Source: Adineta steineri
Lineage: Eukaryota > Rotifera > Eurotatoria > Adinetida > Adinetidae
NCBI GenBank assembly: GCA_905250115.1
Contig: CAJNOI010000085.1
Coordinates: 125,679-189,678 of the forward strand
Reading direction: 5' to 3'
Length of the DNA stretch: 64,000 bases
A program made the translations under genes and the position numbers. Positions 29,501 through 42,888 of the stretch are shown one piece after another. A model generated the notes under the pieces. That model searched no databases, was not told the DNA's origin, and saw only the letters and a program-made list of their open reading frames with translations. How positions within the stretch are numbered: position 1 is the first letter of the stretch; the number at the start of each line of letters is the position of its first letter.

Positions 29501-32178
29501 TAATCGCTCATTTATTTTTTTACAATTGATAATATATATTTTTTAAATGTCGTCTTATTTTATCAACAATGATGTGCTTACAAAACACATTACTTACGAA
29601 GTTTTGCACTTAACTGAACTCTTTTATTTAAAAACTCTATCTACTACGAGCAAAAAAAAGAAGAATATCTCTTCTCTCTTTGTTTTTTTCTTCATTTAGA
29701 ATTAATATAAAAGATCAATAAAGAATAGCAAATAGTGATATTGTAAAAAATTATTGACAATTCTATTTTTATGAAAAAAATAATCTCTATTCAAAATAGA
29801 CCAGTATCATAGCAAAAAATAGTTGCATGATCTACTAGAGAATCATGCTAAGAATCTATAATAGATTAAAAATAGTATTTAAGTTTATATATCATGACTA
29901 GAGTTTGTTTTCAAGAAGTACTTTGTATTTTCCTAGTGAAAGATAACCTTCATAGTTGAATAACGATTTTATAATATAAAGAAAACACATATTATTGATA
30001 GATTTTGAAGTCACATAGACTAAACAAATATATATCATCATTGTATTGATTAGTTTTGTTGTACGAACAAATTTAATGATCATTTATTGCGGAATTTTTC
30101 ACATGATGATATAATGACGTATGAGTATTGTGTTAGTTATTACCCTGGATTGTATTCTTTTCTATGTAACACATGTCTAAATATTAAATAAAATACTATT
30201 GTAAGCATATAATTTAAAACATTGCTCGTAGAAGTTATATGTGATGTTTTGTTATTTGAATGCGAATAATATATAAATAGAGTTTGAGTGCACGTCGATG
30301 AGGATGTTTTTATATATTTATACTTATACTTAAAAAGACTATTGTAATTAAGTTCTTTAAAATTATCTCAAATAAAACTTCGATAAGATCTCTTTCGATA
30401 CAATATAATGACTTTATTAATACGTTTTAAGGTTATTCGTACAATATTGATTTATGATACTAATAGATATATAATTGGAAAGGAAAATGATTTTAAATGT
30501 TTTGTCTACTCTCAAAAGTTCTTTTGCAAATTGTTATTCAAATACCATATGAATAATAAATGTAGATACCAGATGAATAAATAACAAATCAGTTCGTTTT
30601 ATATAACATGTAAAGCTCTACATATCATTCCGAGGATTATCACAACTATATAATTCTTTAGTATATTTATACAATAAAGAAGAATATAGAAAAACATGTT
30701 GTTTATTATTACTAGACTATAAGTATTAATGAGTGGAAATAATATAAGCTGTACAAGTATCATAGCTCAGGTTTTCTTTTTTGAAAAGAAGAAAAAAGAA
30801 AAGCTGTGATTATACTGTCTACTTAAAGGATATAGTTTATTAAAAAAAACAACACGGAAAGTATTGTGACTGATCTAGAAATTATTTTTTGTTTTTAACC
30901 TTCGTTAAAGATAAATTTGAATAAATAATATTTTTGATTTATTATTTACTCATTCCATAAATAAAAATTATCGAAAGTTCACCTTGACATATAAGTCATG
31001 ATTTACTATTGAGTCCAAAAACTAATATAATTATTTTGTATATATAATGAATACGAATCTCCCTATCAATATCTTTTCATTTCTAAGAATCAAATAAATG
31101 ACATTGTTCACATGAGAAGCATCAAGAAATAATTTACTTAATAGTGAAATCTATTGGATATTAACGAAGCCAATCTTTGAAAGTCATGTAAAATATTTTC
31201 TCATGTTTTTAATAACCGTATGATATTTCTAATGATTCATGATTTGAAGAAAAAACTTCATAATGTTGTCGGTAGACATATGGAGGAAAAAGCAAATGAT
31301 ATATGCGCACTATTTCTTTTTTCTAATTTATTTCTATTGAATAATCATTGAACTATCTTTGACGCAAATATTTTACTTCCTGTTTAACACTTATAGTATT
31401 GTGAAAGAAAGAACATATTTCAGCGATATTAATTAGAGTTAAAAATAAAGTACCCGAGTAGTATATTATTTATTCTTTACTGTATCTATTGACTTTATAA
31501 TTTTCATGATTATAAATATGAATGATTTTTGCATTTACAGCATGCATGATATTCTAAGATTGATCTCTCATTCAAATCACGATCAGTCTACAATACTGAA
31601 TTTTATAGAATGAAATTTAAAAAAAAATAAAAAATTTCTCCACACCGGCTGGTAGATTTTTCACCATTGTAATACATTGATGTATTCACGATGAATAGAT
31701 TCCTGTCACAATTAGAGAGTCTATTTCGTGATTTGTAATACAAAGAGGAAACAATTTTGCATGATAAAGATAACGTATACTTTGATTACTACTATTTTGG
31801 CATTATTATATACTTTAAAATAAGTAATCATCTCAACAACGTATTTGATTTTATATAATTACATTTTGATGCACAAGAAGAAGAAAAAAAATGACAGCCG
31901 GATGGAACCTTTTGAACTGAAGTAGAATTTCAATTTTATATTAACTTGTAATTAGGAACTATACTCAAGTATAACACATTAGCATATTTTTTTCTATGAA
32001 TAGACATAGGCATTTCGCATTATGAAGTTATTCATCAGCAGATTTTACTGATGATAAAACAAATGCCAAACAGTACAATTAATATTACATAGATCGTATG
32101 CTTGATTCTATTGTAATATAACAATAGTATGATGTATAGCTTTTATTTTACAAAAACAAATTCGTTTATACATAATGA
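26552..32178. other. 5.6 kb gene-free region upstream of the G-alpha gene
   Basis: No supportable gene. It has many TTC/GAA microsatellites, for example around 27472-27495 and 27646-27664. It probably contains G-alpha regulatory sequence and possibly non-coding 5' exons. The part beyond about 29 kb is plain AT-rich DNA in which I see nothing specific. Confidence 0.5.
28440..28870. promoter_or_regulatory. GC-rich, CG-containing island, candidate promoter or 5' UTR
   Basis: This block is much richer in G+C and CG dinucleotides than its surroundings (for example gctgccggcgagc, cgtcgtcggtcggg and a run of cggacggacgg). It lies in an otherwise ~25-30% GC intergenic region, about 2 kb upstream of the G-alpha start. 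It could be the transcription start of that gene (minus strand) or of an unseen non-coding RNA. Function is inferred only from composition. Confidence 0.3.
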
Positions 32179-33900
32179 TTATGTTTTGAGTAATGATTGT
32201 TTTTTTCCCTGTGACATATGGGAGAAAGCAGTAAGTGTTGTTATTTTAGTACCCACTTTTTTAAATCTTGTTGATTTTTTTGGTTGAATTGTTGGTAATT
32301 TTAGTGGTATTTTAGGTCTTATATCTGGATCGAATATATTTAAAATATTATGGATATAAACTTTTGAATTTTCTCCTTGAGTGATAAGTTGTGTTGCTAT
32401 GATATTATCTTGTTGTTGTTGATGAACTTGAATTCGTGGATACCGTTCATGTAAATAACTTAGAAGATGTATCATATTCGATGATAAATATTGCACATTG
32501 AATAATTCCATAATTATTAAACGTAATGTTTTCAATTCATTTTGTGGAGTTTGTAATGAAATAATTTCAAAAAAATTTTTATAAGAATATTGTCGAGAAG
32601 GAATCGTTTGTTGAAGTTGAATACGTAAATGTTTTAATTTAGGATTTGAATAAGTATATGGTTGACTATAAATACAATTCATATTTTAGGAAAGATTTAA
32701 AATAAATATATATATCATACTTGTCATGTTTAATATAATCAAATAGATTTTTAAATTGAATAGAATCTCGAACAAATGGTGATGCATCTGTTTTAGTTAG
32801 GTAAGTTAAAACAAGATCATATCGTCCACAGAAAGCAGCTAGAAATACAAATGATTATTTAGATTTAGTTTTAGAGAACTAACCATTTCAAAATAAAATG
32901 CCGGTGGGTATTTTTTTCGATAGAAACTAGACGAAGAGTTGCGGATTTCACTGGTAAAAAGAAGCATCGAAACCTTTCATAGTTTTGTAGCTCTTTCTGT
33001 GATGGTCCTCGAACGCTCCAGATCATCAATAAATCCATATGCTGTTAATGAGAGACATATTGTTTTTCTAAAAGCTTTCTGTGTAAGCTTAAATGTGTCT
33101 TCATCGCTGAAACTCGTAACTCTTCGTTTTGTTCCTCTCGAAAGTTATACAAAACAGTACCAATCCACCTCTTGTTTTGAAATGGGTAGTAGTTCATATT
33201 TAGTTTTAAATCTGACAAGGCACTTCTGCGAAGGAAAAGAATCAAACACAAATCTGAACATATTTTTAATGCATTTTTTTATCTATATGTATCGATGAGT
33301 AACACACTCGACATAATTCTTACATGATTATATATCAATCAAATTATGCTTATCTTATATTTGTGTCGAGGACAAATATCAAAACTATCCAATGAAAATT
33401 CTGTCACTTCAGTTTGAATCCAAAATAAAAGAAATTGTCTTACCTAAAAGTAATGGAGTAAATCCAAAACTATTTCTTTCATCAATATTCATTGCAAATT
33501 TCTTATATTTTTCAATTAATTTCTCAATAATTTGTGTATTATTTCCGCCATATAAAATTGCATAATGAAGAATTGTATTATTTTCTTGATCTTTTGTATG
33601 AATATTAAGATCAAACGATATTTCATTTAATAAAATGTCAAATAATCGATAACGTTGATAACGAAGAGAATACATAAGAATATTACATCCAAATTGATCA
33701 CATAGATTTAATGAATAATGACAAGATGTTGAAAATAATTTCTTTATTGTACAACATGCATAATTTTCATCTGAATTCATACATAATTGAATAAGATTAG
33801 GACTTTTATGCAAAGTCTTTGATTTATTTGTAGATGTTCTCGATAATGATGAATAAGTACTACAAGACATCTGTTCATGTGATATATTTGCGAGGTACAT
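32179..33900 (-). CDS. ankyrin-repeat-like protein of unknown function (353 aa)
   Basis: Exons on the minus strand: 33900-33444, 32838-32721 and 32665-32179. The middle of the protein has degenerate ankyrin units: NLCDQFGCNILMYSLRYQR, then DQENNTILHYAILYGGN, then NSFGFTPLLLAAFCGRYDLV. The last unit is formed only when exons 1 and 2 are joined, which supports the splice. The N terminus is Ser/Thr-rich; the C-terminal half has no recognised domain and ends basic (KKSTRFKKVGTK). Ankyrin repeats bind proteins, but no partner can be named. Intron 1 (605 bases) carries a hairpin-type repeat element. Confidence 0.75.
32903..33169. mobile_element. MITE-like inverted-repeat element, copy 1 (in ankyrin gene intron)
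   Basis: Left arm tttcgatagaaactagacga and right arm, read in reverse complement, tttcgagaggaacaaaacga continue as an imperfect inverted repeat of about 60 bases. The arms flank a core with atccatatgctgttaatgag. Arms and core recur at 40048-40360, and the core at 45110-45275. It is non-coding and would fold into a long hairpin. Confidence 0.75.
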
Positions 33901-35308
33901 TTTAATTCACCTTTGACCTAAACAAATAGAAACATTCATTATCTAATCTTTTGAAAAGCAAAAATTGTAAACATAAAGAAATGTGTTAATTAATTTTTTA
34001 ATATGTACCTTGTCTACCGTATAATATAACATAAATAACAATCTATGAGAATAAATAATTAAATTTAAGAGAAAAAAAAAGAATTATTTTGAAATGTTTT
34101 ACTTTAATTATGAAATAAAGAAACTATATAAGTGGAAAAAATATATGGCTTTCTTCTATTAAATATTTATTATTTTTATGAAACGAAAATATTATCGATT
34201 ACTAATAATGTATTTCAAAATCGAACATCAGACAAAATAAGATGTAGACTATGATATAAACATTTTCTGTTGTAAACAAGCTGATTTTATTGATCTATTG
34301 TGTTGAGTTATACAAGAAATATTGATTATTAATTATCCGAAAAGAATTTATCAATATTGTCCAATCGAGCATTATTGATAAATTGGTCATTTCATCGCAC
34401 TTTTTCATCTTATATATAAACATATGGAAATATGGATGAATGAAGAAAAAAATTTTTGTTATTCCATGTCTTTGATAATTAATAGTTTAATAAATCAATG
34501 TCATCAAGACATTTCTATGGTTCAGATTGAAAATATTAGTTTTTAACAATTGCTCATATTAATCATAGTATTCTATATAATTTAGCCATAAAATTTACAA
34601 AAAAAACATGTTTTTCTGTTTTTAATATTTGACGTTAGCGATATTTCCGATTTATTATTTTACTCTATATGAAAAACTTCTTACATCATTGTTTTTTTTC
34701 TTCTCATATATCTAATGAATCTAACATTTACTTTATATTGTATTGTTTTTCTTTCCTATCAATTGTTCTTCGCAGACAACAATTATATTCGGTTATAGAT
34801 TCATTGTCTAGTTTGTGATTAATAAACTATATATTGTTCAACTATACAAACCACTATTAATAAACGAGTCTAACAAAAATAATATCAAACATAGACATTG
34901 AATAAATTAGCATTATGTAACGATGAAATAGTGCACCGATATATTACTAATAGAGTTAAGTTCATATTATGTAACTTTTTTTTTTATTCAAAAGGTAATA
35001 AAAAGATTATGTACTCAATTTTGCAAGAATGCCATACTTTTTAATGAAGTCAATATAAAAGCTTACGTTCGTTATTTGATTACCTTTAGAATAAAAATGT
35101 TTATTTTCCCAAAACTATTTTATTTTTAACAAAATCAAACCAAAGTCTTGTTCATCTCTAAGAGTTCATGCATAAACTGTAATAACACACAGCAAAACGA
35201 TAAACAGGTTAATAAGAGTAGAAGTATATCATAATATTAAAACAAAAACAATTTATATATAAAGATACAAGAGATTCTCTTTCAATGAGAATGAAATTTT
35301 TTTGGTAT
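33901..35308. other. non-coding intergenic sequence
   Basis: AT-rich spacer between two minus-strand genes. No repeat or gene recognised. Confidence 0.5.
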
Positions 35309-36505
35309 TTAAGCAATTATTTCAACATAATTCGATGGAAGTAAACCTTGTTTGCCTGTTCTTGGATGACGTCCTAACATCCAACCAGCATCAATATGTT
35401 CACATTCAATAATAGTATCTCCTTCGGTAAAACTTATTTCATCATTTTCTGATGCTGTATATGAATAAAGTGCACGGACTTTCATCTAAATATTAAAAAA
35501 AAAAAATTTTTTTTTTCGTTTGATTTTTAAGAACTTACTAATGTTGATTGTGTATCATTCTGTGAATCATGATGAACAATATTTCCATTTCCATTACTAT
35601 TATTATTTTGTTTGACTTCATATTCTTTGTAATAAAATTGAAATTAATAATAAAGAAATTATTTAATAAACTTACTGGTAGTTTGTATGGCTTTTGATGT
35701 TGGTTGATAACCACGAGATAAAGAACCACGATCATCATTTATTGGATCATAATCAGCAACTAGAAATATTTCATAAAACAGAAAACTAAGTTCGCAAGTA
35801 AATTTACCACGACCAACTCTTAATTCGGATGATATTTGTTCTCGACAAGATCCATTGTTACCTTTACAAGAAAAAGATTTTTTATAATTAAAAGAAAAAA
35901 TGTTTTTTTTTCGATTTACTATGAGAGAGTAATTGTGATGAACTATCTTTTCGTTTACCAGTATAGTCAATTTGACTTACATTGCGTTGTTGTTCTTTAG
36001 CTCGTGCTAAAACTGGATCATCCGTTACTACTGTAAATTTTCCTTTACTTTTATTAAAATCTTCATGATATTTTGCCTAATCATAATTATATAATCATAT
36101 AATTTATATTGGAAAAAAAAAGAAATTTACATTGCTTTGAATATCTGTTAATAATCGAATACGTTGCATTTCGGGATTATCACAAATAACGGTTGGTTTC
36201 ATATGTGGATAATGTCTAAATAAAATCGAGTTTATTAATAATTTTTAAAAGTTATTTATAATACATACGCATGACAATATGGCATTTTCTCGTAACCTTT
36301 AACATTTTTTATATTAAGAGTCATTCCACATACTGTACATTTTAAACATCCTTTATGCCAAAACTAAAATAAAATAAAATTATTGATAAATAGAAAATAA
36401 TGAACGGTGACAGAGATAACTTACTTTATCAAGACATTTTATTTCTTCAGCTGGATATACAACTTTTTCACATTTACCACAATTTTTATTTTGCATAATA
36501 GACAT
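35309..36505 (-). CDS. LASP1: LIM and SH3 domain protein, LASP family (272 aa)
   Basis: Exons on the minus strand: 36505-36425, 36363-36269, 36215-36131, 36076-35920, 35861-35808, 35759-35676, 35624-35539 and 35485-35309. The LIM domain has the zinc ligand set C9, C12, H30, C33, C36, C39, C57 and H60. Nebulin-like repeat sequence follows (residues ~70-120, [13 protein letters not shown]). A Ser/Asn-rich linker leads to a C-terminal SH3 from residue 215 ([37 protein letters not shown]). The order and length match LASP1 (261 aa in human), an actin-binding scaffold at focal adhesions and cell edges. The linker is spread over three very short exons that could be alternatively spliced. Confidence 0.93.
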
Positions 36506-38157
36506 AATTTTTAATTATATCTAATCAAAGAAATTAATCTGAAATATATTTTTTTTTGTTATATCAATCAAAGATCGAAATAAATGATAATAATTAAGAA
36601 TATCAGAATTGCATAATTTCTTTTGTCTTTATCATGATTATTGATCAATAGAACAAGGATTTATTTGATATTTTATATATTCAAATTAATAAATCAATTC
36701 TGAAATTTATTTTCTGATAAAATTTTTTTGTACATGTTCAATTTGAGTATACATCCATTGTTGTTATATATATAAAGACAGAACAGAAAGAAAAACTATT
36801 GGCGAATAAGCAAATCGCCATTGAACCAGTATTCTCGTTCAATAGTGGTGTGCTTGTCGGCCAATAGTCTTTATTTCTATACTATTGTTATCATACTGAT
36901 ATGGCCGCTGTTTAATAAGTATACACTATTCGATGAGATTCGGTATGCATAAACTAATAAGTTAGTATTCGTTTCTTTTATCTATTTTATAATGAAACAA
37001 ATTATCATGAAGAAAATATACAATCAGTTATGGTCAATGCTAATTCATATGCTACTTCAACTATATGAAAGTCGCTCCAGAAATGATGAGCTGAGAATGT
37101 AGATATGGATATGTGAACTGTCCTAGGTTCAATACCTACATGCACTCACATCCTGTTTTATATTTTTATGTTGAGCTAATCATAGGTAAAGTTCGTCAAG
37201 ATGAACAATTTGCATTTGTATAGTTGTTTTTTAACTAGAGGCGTAGCTCAACATCAAAAACAAGAATTTGCTGTCGCGGTATAGCATGAGTATATGCTAA
37301 AACTAGAAGTGCTATATAGTCAAACATGAAAAGGAGAAGTTACGAATAAAGAAAATTATTTATTTGAAACATTTTCAGATTCAATTACCAATCATTTTGT
37401 GGAGTATAAATTTGAATGGTGAGATAGCATACTCAAATCATCAGCATACTTCATCTCTAGTAGAAGTAGTCTATATGAAGATGGTATTGTGAAGACATAT
37501 GAAGTCGTATCTTGCAAAAGATTCCATTGGTTATACACCTCATAACATATGTTTCAAAAAGTCTATATTTGTTCAACAGATAAATTGAAGCATTTTTGCA
37601 TGGCAAGTCAGTTTATTTCATGGATAAATCGATTGTTGTAATAAAGGTATTCAGAATATTTTTTTCTAGTAATTCGAGTTATCTGATGGGATAAATCTCA
37701 GATATGACAATAATTGAATAAGAATATCAATAATAACAGAACACTACGTTACTTTAATACTTATTTTCTATTTGCAATTAGTTTTTGGTGTTAAATTCTT
37801 TCACTACAACATCATCGCATATACCTCTATAACGGTATCCCTATTTTCTTATTACTAACGATAAACTCACTGTATGTATCATTTTTTTGAATACATGCAA
37901 TATTTCAATTTATCAATATACAGCTTATTTTTAAGAATAGATCTTATATATCAAAGTGCATAACTATGTTGAATAATTTGATTGAAGAAATGAACGACAA
38001 ATCATTATATACTAGACTTGGAATGAAAAGAAAATCTTGTCAATTTTTTTAAATCGACTTCTCCTAGTTTAAAACTTCATATATTTATCTTAACTAACTA
38101 TTTACTCATATAATATAATTATGATAAATTGAACGAATCAGTTCTTGATTATTCTAG
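36506..38157. other. non-coding region between divergent LASP and NUP93 genes
   Basis: No gene recognised. At 37126-37136 there is a perfect RNA polymerase III B-box (GGTTCAATACC) inside a TAGG/CCTA mini-stem. An A-box-like GAGCTGAGAATGTAGA lies about 30 bases upstream. The rest does not fold as a tRNA, so this could be the head of an old tRNA-derived SINE or chance. Confidence 0.4.
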
Positions 38158-41100
38158 ATGTTTCTTTCAACACCATCTGCTTCATTTAATTTGACAAGTA
38201 TTGAAAAGAAATTAGCAGCTATTGACTCAGCATCATCATCATCACCATATACAGTTAAAACAACACATCGATTAACAAAAGTTAATAATGAAACAGAATT
38301 AGATTCACATTTAAAAAGTGAAAGAGCAGGTTTTAATGATGAACAATTTGAATATCTAACACAACAGGTAATCAAATACTACCATTTAAACTTCAGTCCG
38401 TATGAATGATATAGAATCCTAGATGAAAAGCAATTGTATTTTATACTAATAAATGTCTTTGTAACTCAAAGCAAAATTGGTAGAGGAAATAAGACATCAA
38501 AATTACGGAGGATTACCAGTATAACTTGTATATCTTAATTTTAGTCATTAACTCAAGCTGATACTGATTATTGGGAAGAAATATTTACAGATAGTTTAAA
38601 ACGTCGTCGTAATTTAATCAATTGTCTATTAGCTGATGATCTTCGACCTCGTTCAATATCTTCCTATGATTCAGCAGCTGCAACTAAAGTTTGTTTCATT
38701 ATTATATTTATTCGTATATATTTAAGAATTTTTCTTATTAAATATAGACTAATCAAGTATTAAATGATCCTACAACATCTTCAACTGGTTATGATTTTAA
38801 ATCAGTGAGTTTAAAAGATAAATTTAATTGTTTACTCTATTTTTTAATATAAAATAATATCATAGGGTTGGATATCACAACAAAATCAAACAACAGTATG
38901 CACTGATTTATCAGCTGTTGAACAACAATATGCTCAGACAGTAAGTTGATGCCTTGTATAATCTAAAATAAATTCGTTTTTCTATTTTACTTACATATAG
39001 CTTATTAAATATAATCAAACAAGAACATCATCAGGTACTAATGATGGAGATAAATTAATCGTACAATACAAACATGTTGCTAAAACCTATGAAACTCAAG
39101 TAATTCGATGATTGATCTCGAGATTTATTTTGCATAATTTTTTCTTTATTCAATTTAAGGTTGCAGCTGATATGTGGCATGCTGCTGAATGGATGTCAGG
39201 TGTACTTGATTATGATTATCAAAAAAATGATTTATTTCATGCTCAACGTGCAGTTGTTCTTTGTGCTCGTGATTATCTTGAACGAAGTTTTCGTCAAGCA
39301 TTAGAAACAACTTATAATGATATAGATTTATATGGATGTTTATTATCATTTATAACATCAAATGAAAAAATTTCTGGTTTACAATCAGTTGATGATCGTC
39401 TTGTTGATGGTGTATCAGCATGGCCTCTCATTTTTTATGCATTAAGAGCTGGTGATAATGATCTTGCTTTAAATATAATTCAGAAAGCAAAGTAAATATT
39501 TTTCTTAAAAAAAAACATCTTAATTCGAATGATTTTGTTTTTAATTAGTTTACCTCATGTTCGAACTTTACTTGAAACTTATCTCTCAAAAGAACAGACA
39601 ACAATAGCAAATACTTCGACAACAACTACAACAGCAGCAGCTACAACGACAACTACAAATAAATCTTCGAATATTCGAAATATTGAATATAGTCTTGTTG
39701 GAAATCCTTATAAACGGTAAAAGAAAAATTACAAGACAGTATTTTAGTATGTTAGATCAGATATTATGATAAAAAAGCTGTTCAGTTTGAAAAATACGAA
39801 CTGAACAAAATTTATTGTTCTTCATTAATATATTCTTCGACACAACATCATCAGCTCGTTCGTATTCTCACTAAAAACATCAGTCATTTTGAATTGTATC
39901 TACCAATAACTATTAACCTGGTAGTATTATCTTGTGTATTTATTATTTATGATCAGGGTTCTGTAGTTATAAGCCAAAAATGATTTGCTTATTGAAGATA
40001 GCCGCATAGAATATCAATACTACTGTTTATTTCGAAACCAAAGATCGGCAGTTATTTTATGAATAATTTTCGATAGGAACAAGATCGAGAGGTACGACTT
40101 TCACCGTTGAAAAGAGATACATCGAAACTTATACAGAAAGATTCCTCTATTAGTTCTCGGATGCTCCTGATAATCAATAAATTCATATGCTGTCGATGGG
40201 AGATATACCTTCTTTTAAAAGCTTTATGTAACGATTTTAGAAGAAAAGTAAGAGAAATCTTCCTTGATAAGTATCGATGCGTCTTCATCACTCCTTTCCA
40301 ACAGTGAAAACTACAACTCTGCATCTTGTTTCGGTCGAAAGTTATTCAAAGAATACCCACTAGCCTTTTATTTAGAAATGAGCAGTAGTAATACCATAGT
40401 CTACGAATTACATTAGGAAAAAATAATAATTATGAAGTACTGATAATATGCAAGACGTCAAGGATTATCTCTTTGGAGTTATTATTGAATAAAGAGTTTA
40501 TTACAAACATCAATTTTTTTTTCAAGATCTAGATTAAATCAACTTTTCATAATAAAATGGATAGCTTTCTTTACTCTATCGAATCCTGTATTTTATTTTT
40601 AAGTTGAGTCAAATATTTAAGAAAATTATGATTTAATAATAGCCAAATAATCTAACAATTGTTTTTTTTCTTCCTATTTTAGTGCAGTTATTTGTATATT
40701 AGATCGAACGAATTTAGTTGATGCACATGAAGATGTTTTATTATGTATTGAAGATTTTTTATGGATAAAATTAGCACAAATTCAAATAATAAATGAAACA
40801 GCACTTCATGATCGTACTAATATTCAATTAACTATACCAAGACTTCAACGTTGGATATTACGAGATCTTGGTGAAGAATATTTTAAAGCATATGAACAAC
40901 CATTTCGATATACACGTATTCTTCTTCTATGTGGTGCATTTGAATCAGCATGTGAATTTTTATTTAAAATACCATCAACAAAAGTTCATTCAATTCATTT
41001 AGCAATTTATTTTAATGAAAAATATTTACTTGGATTAACATCATCCATTGATGAATGTATGATTATGATTGCTGGAAGTTCACAACAAAACAAAACAAAT

Positions 41101-42372
41101 ACAGCATTAAATTTACCAAAATTAGTTGAATCTTATTTAAAAGAAAAATTAATTCATGATCAACGTCGATATTGGGAATTAATTAATTATGCATATGCAT
41201 TAATTAATATTGAACATTTAGAAGCTGGAACAGAATTTCGTAGATTATTAATTGATTTAACAACTAATCTAGATGATTTACATATTGTATATGGAAAATG
41301 GATTATTGTTTCAGAGAATGATGGAGGAGAAGAAAACAAACTAGTAAAACTTGAAAGAGGTATGAGAATTAATAATTAATCTTAAAGACTAGAATTAATT
41401 AGTCACCGAGATGGGATTTCCGAAACTTCGCTAATAAGATATTAGCGAATGTCGATAGTAGTTTCACCAACAAATCCCCTGTACTTCCGCCAATGGTGAA
41501 AGTCTTATTGTTGAACGGAGAGTGAACCGCCGAGATACACAAACGAATAAAAAGCATTACCTATTAGATTTCAAGTCTATTTATTATTTTAGGTCTCTTA
41601 CATCGATTATTCTCTCATCTTGATGATTCTGATATTGACGATATATTAATTAGTCTTGCAACAATAATTGAAGAACATCATCGTTCTCATCTACTTGTTG
41701 CATCGGCTCTATTTGAACTTGCACGTGATTATACTTCATCTATACGTCTTGCTTTAGAATATATGACACAAATAATTCATGATCGTTTATTAATATCAAC
41801 GTCGACATCAACACCATTACCATTCGTTTATGAATTAGCTCAACGTCTTCAAATATTATCAAATCTAAAACAAACTGAAACTAAACAAAATTATTATCTT
41901 TTATTAGATATTTATGCATTTGTTGATTATTATCTTCGTATAGGACAACATGAACGAGCTTTTATTGTTTTACGTCAATTAAAATTATTTCCTTATGGAA
42001 AAGATTATGATGAAGATGAACAAGTTAGACAATTATTTACATCAAATAAATGGGTAAAAATTTTATAAGTTTATTTTTTCTATTAAATCGAATTTCTTTA
42101 TTTTATAGCTTCAACAATTATTTCCACATCTCTGTTTAGCTGCTCTTCGTACACATTTAGCAGTTATTCAACAAGGTTCAAATATATCTTTAAATGAAGA
42201 AGAACAAAATCAATATGAATTTTATCGTCGTACAGCACCTATTGACTTAATTCATCTTGCTGAATTTGCTCATATGCAATCACAATTATTTACCCGAACT
42301 CAACTACGTTCTATTGATCGACTTTGTGAACAAGCAAATCAATATCATGATCAAGATATGGAATTTCATTAA
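38158..42372 (+). CDS. NUP93: nucleoporin NUP93 (Nic96 family), 828 aa
   Basis: Exons 38158-38367, 38545-38688, 38748-38804, 38866-38940, 39001-39099, 39160-39491, 39549-39716, 40683-41359, 41593-42053 and 42109-42372. Family landmarks run in order: a short coiled N-terminal region with FLxxEK-like HLKSERAGFNDEQ, then DMWHAAEWM, ARDYLERSFRQ, the hydrophobic WPLIFYALRAGDNDLAL and the highly conserved NPYKRAVICILDR. After these come EDFLWIKLAQI, QPFRYTRILLLCGAFESACEFLF and YAFVDYYLRIGQHERAF. Alpha-solenoid scaffold protein of the nuclear pore inner ring, linking NUP62, NUP205/188 and NUP155 groups. Length matches human (819). A TTTTTAAATTTTT-coded linker at ~310-330 is rotifer-specific low complexity. 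Two introns, 39717-40682 and 41360-41592, are unusually long and hold repeats. Confidence 0.94.
40048..40360. mobile_element. MITE-like inverted-repeat element, copy 2 (in NUP93 intron)
   Basis: Left arm gaataattttcgataggaac and right arm in reverse complement gaataactttcgaccgaaac extend as inverted repeats of ~75 bases. The core attcatatgctgtcgatggg is shared with copies 1 and 3. It fills part of a 966-base intron in a gene whose other introns are mostly about 50-180 bases. Confidence 0.8.
41427..41449. repeat. perfect short hairpin in a NUP93 intron
   Basis: Ten-base perfect stem ttcgctaata / tattagcgaa around a 3-base loop (aga). It lies in a relatively GC-rich block (41396-41560) that differs from the surrounding AT-rich intron, so the block may be a small inserted element. 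Confidence 0.6.
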
Positions 42373-42888
42373 TTAATAAATTTAAACTTTCTTTTGTGAT
42401 TATTTTCATTGGTAAATAAAAATTAGGAAAAATGTCTTTGAAACATATCGAGTTTTTTTTCTAATAGACAAGAAAAATATCATCTACTTTTTTATCGATA
42501 GTTTACATATCAGTTAACTGTTTCTTATTTAATAGCATACATGAAACGTTCATTGTTTTATAATTCTTCTTTGTCTTTATCTAGTGAAGATGTACCCATT
42601 TTATCATATACGAAAATAAATAAAGGTGAACAAGTATAGAAAGGAAAGAAAGGAGTCATCTAAATATGTATCGATAAATATTAAGTGGATATACTCATTG
42701 TCTTATTCACTATAGTCGAATATAAAAAAAATATCATTCGTTCTACGATCCTACGTATCATGTTTTTATCTAGTTTATAGAAACAATAGTTATTCTCTTG
42801 TTCTATAAATATATTTTCATCAACAAACAAATATTCATTGAAATTAATTGTGTAACTTCTATAAATTATTGGTTCAAATATTCTTAAC
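42373..42888. other. non-coding spacer NUP93 to permease
   Basis: AT-rich 3' UTR and promoter interval between two plus-strand genes. Nothing specific recognised. Confidence 0.5.

Noticed and set aside
38158-38367. Possible extra upstream exon for NUP93 because ttctag abuts the ATG
   Set aside because: With the present start the protein is 828 aa, already full family length, and no upstream exon is convincing.
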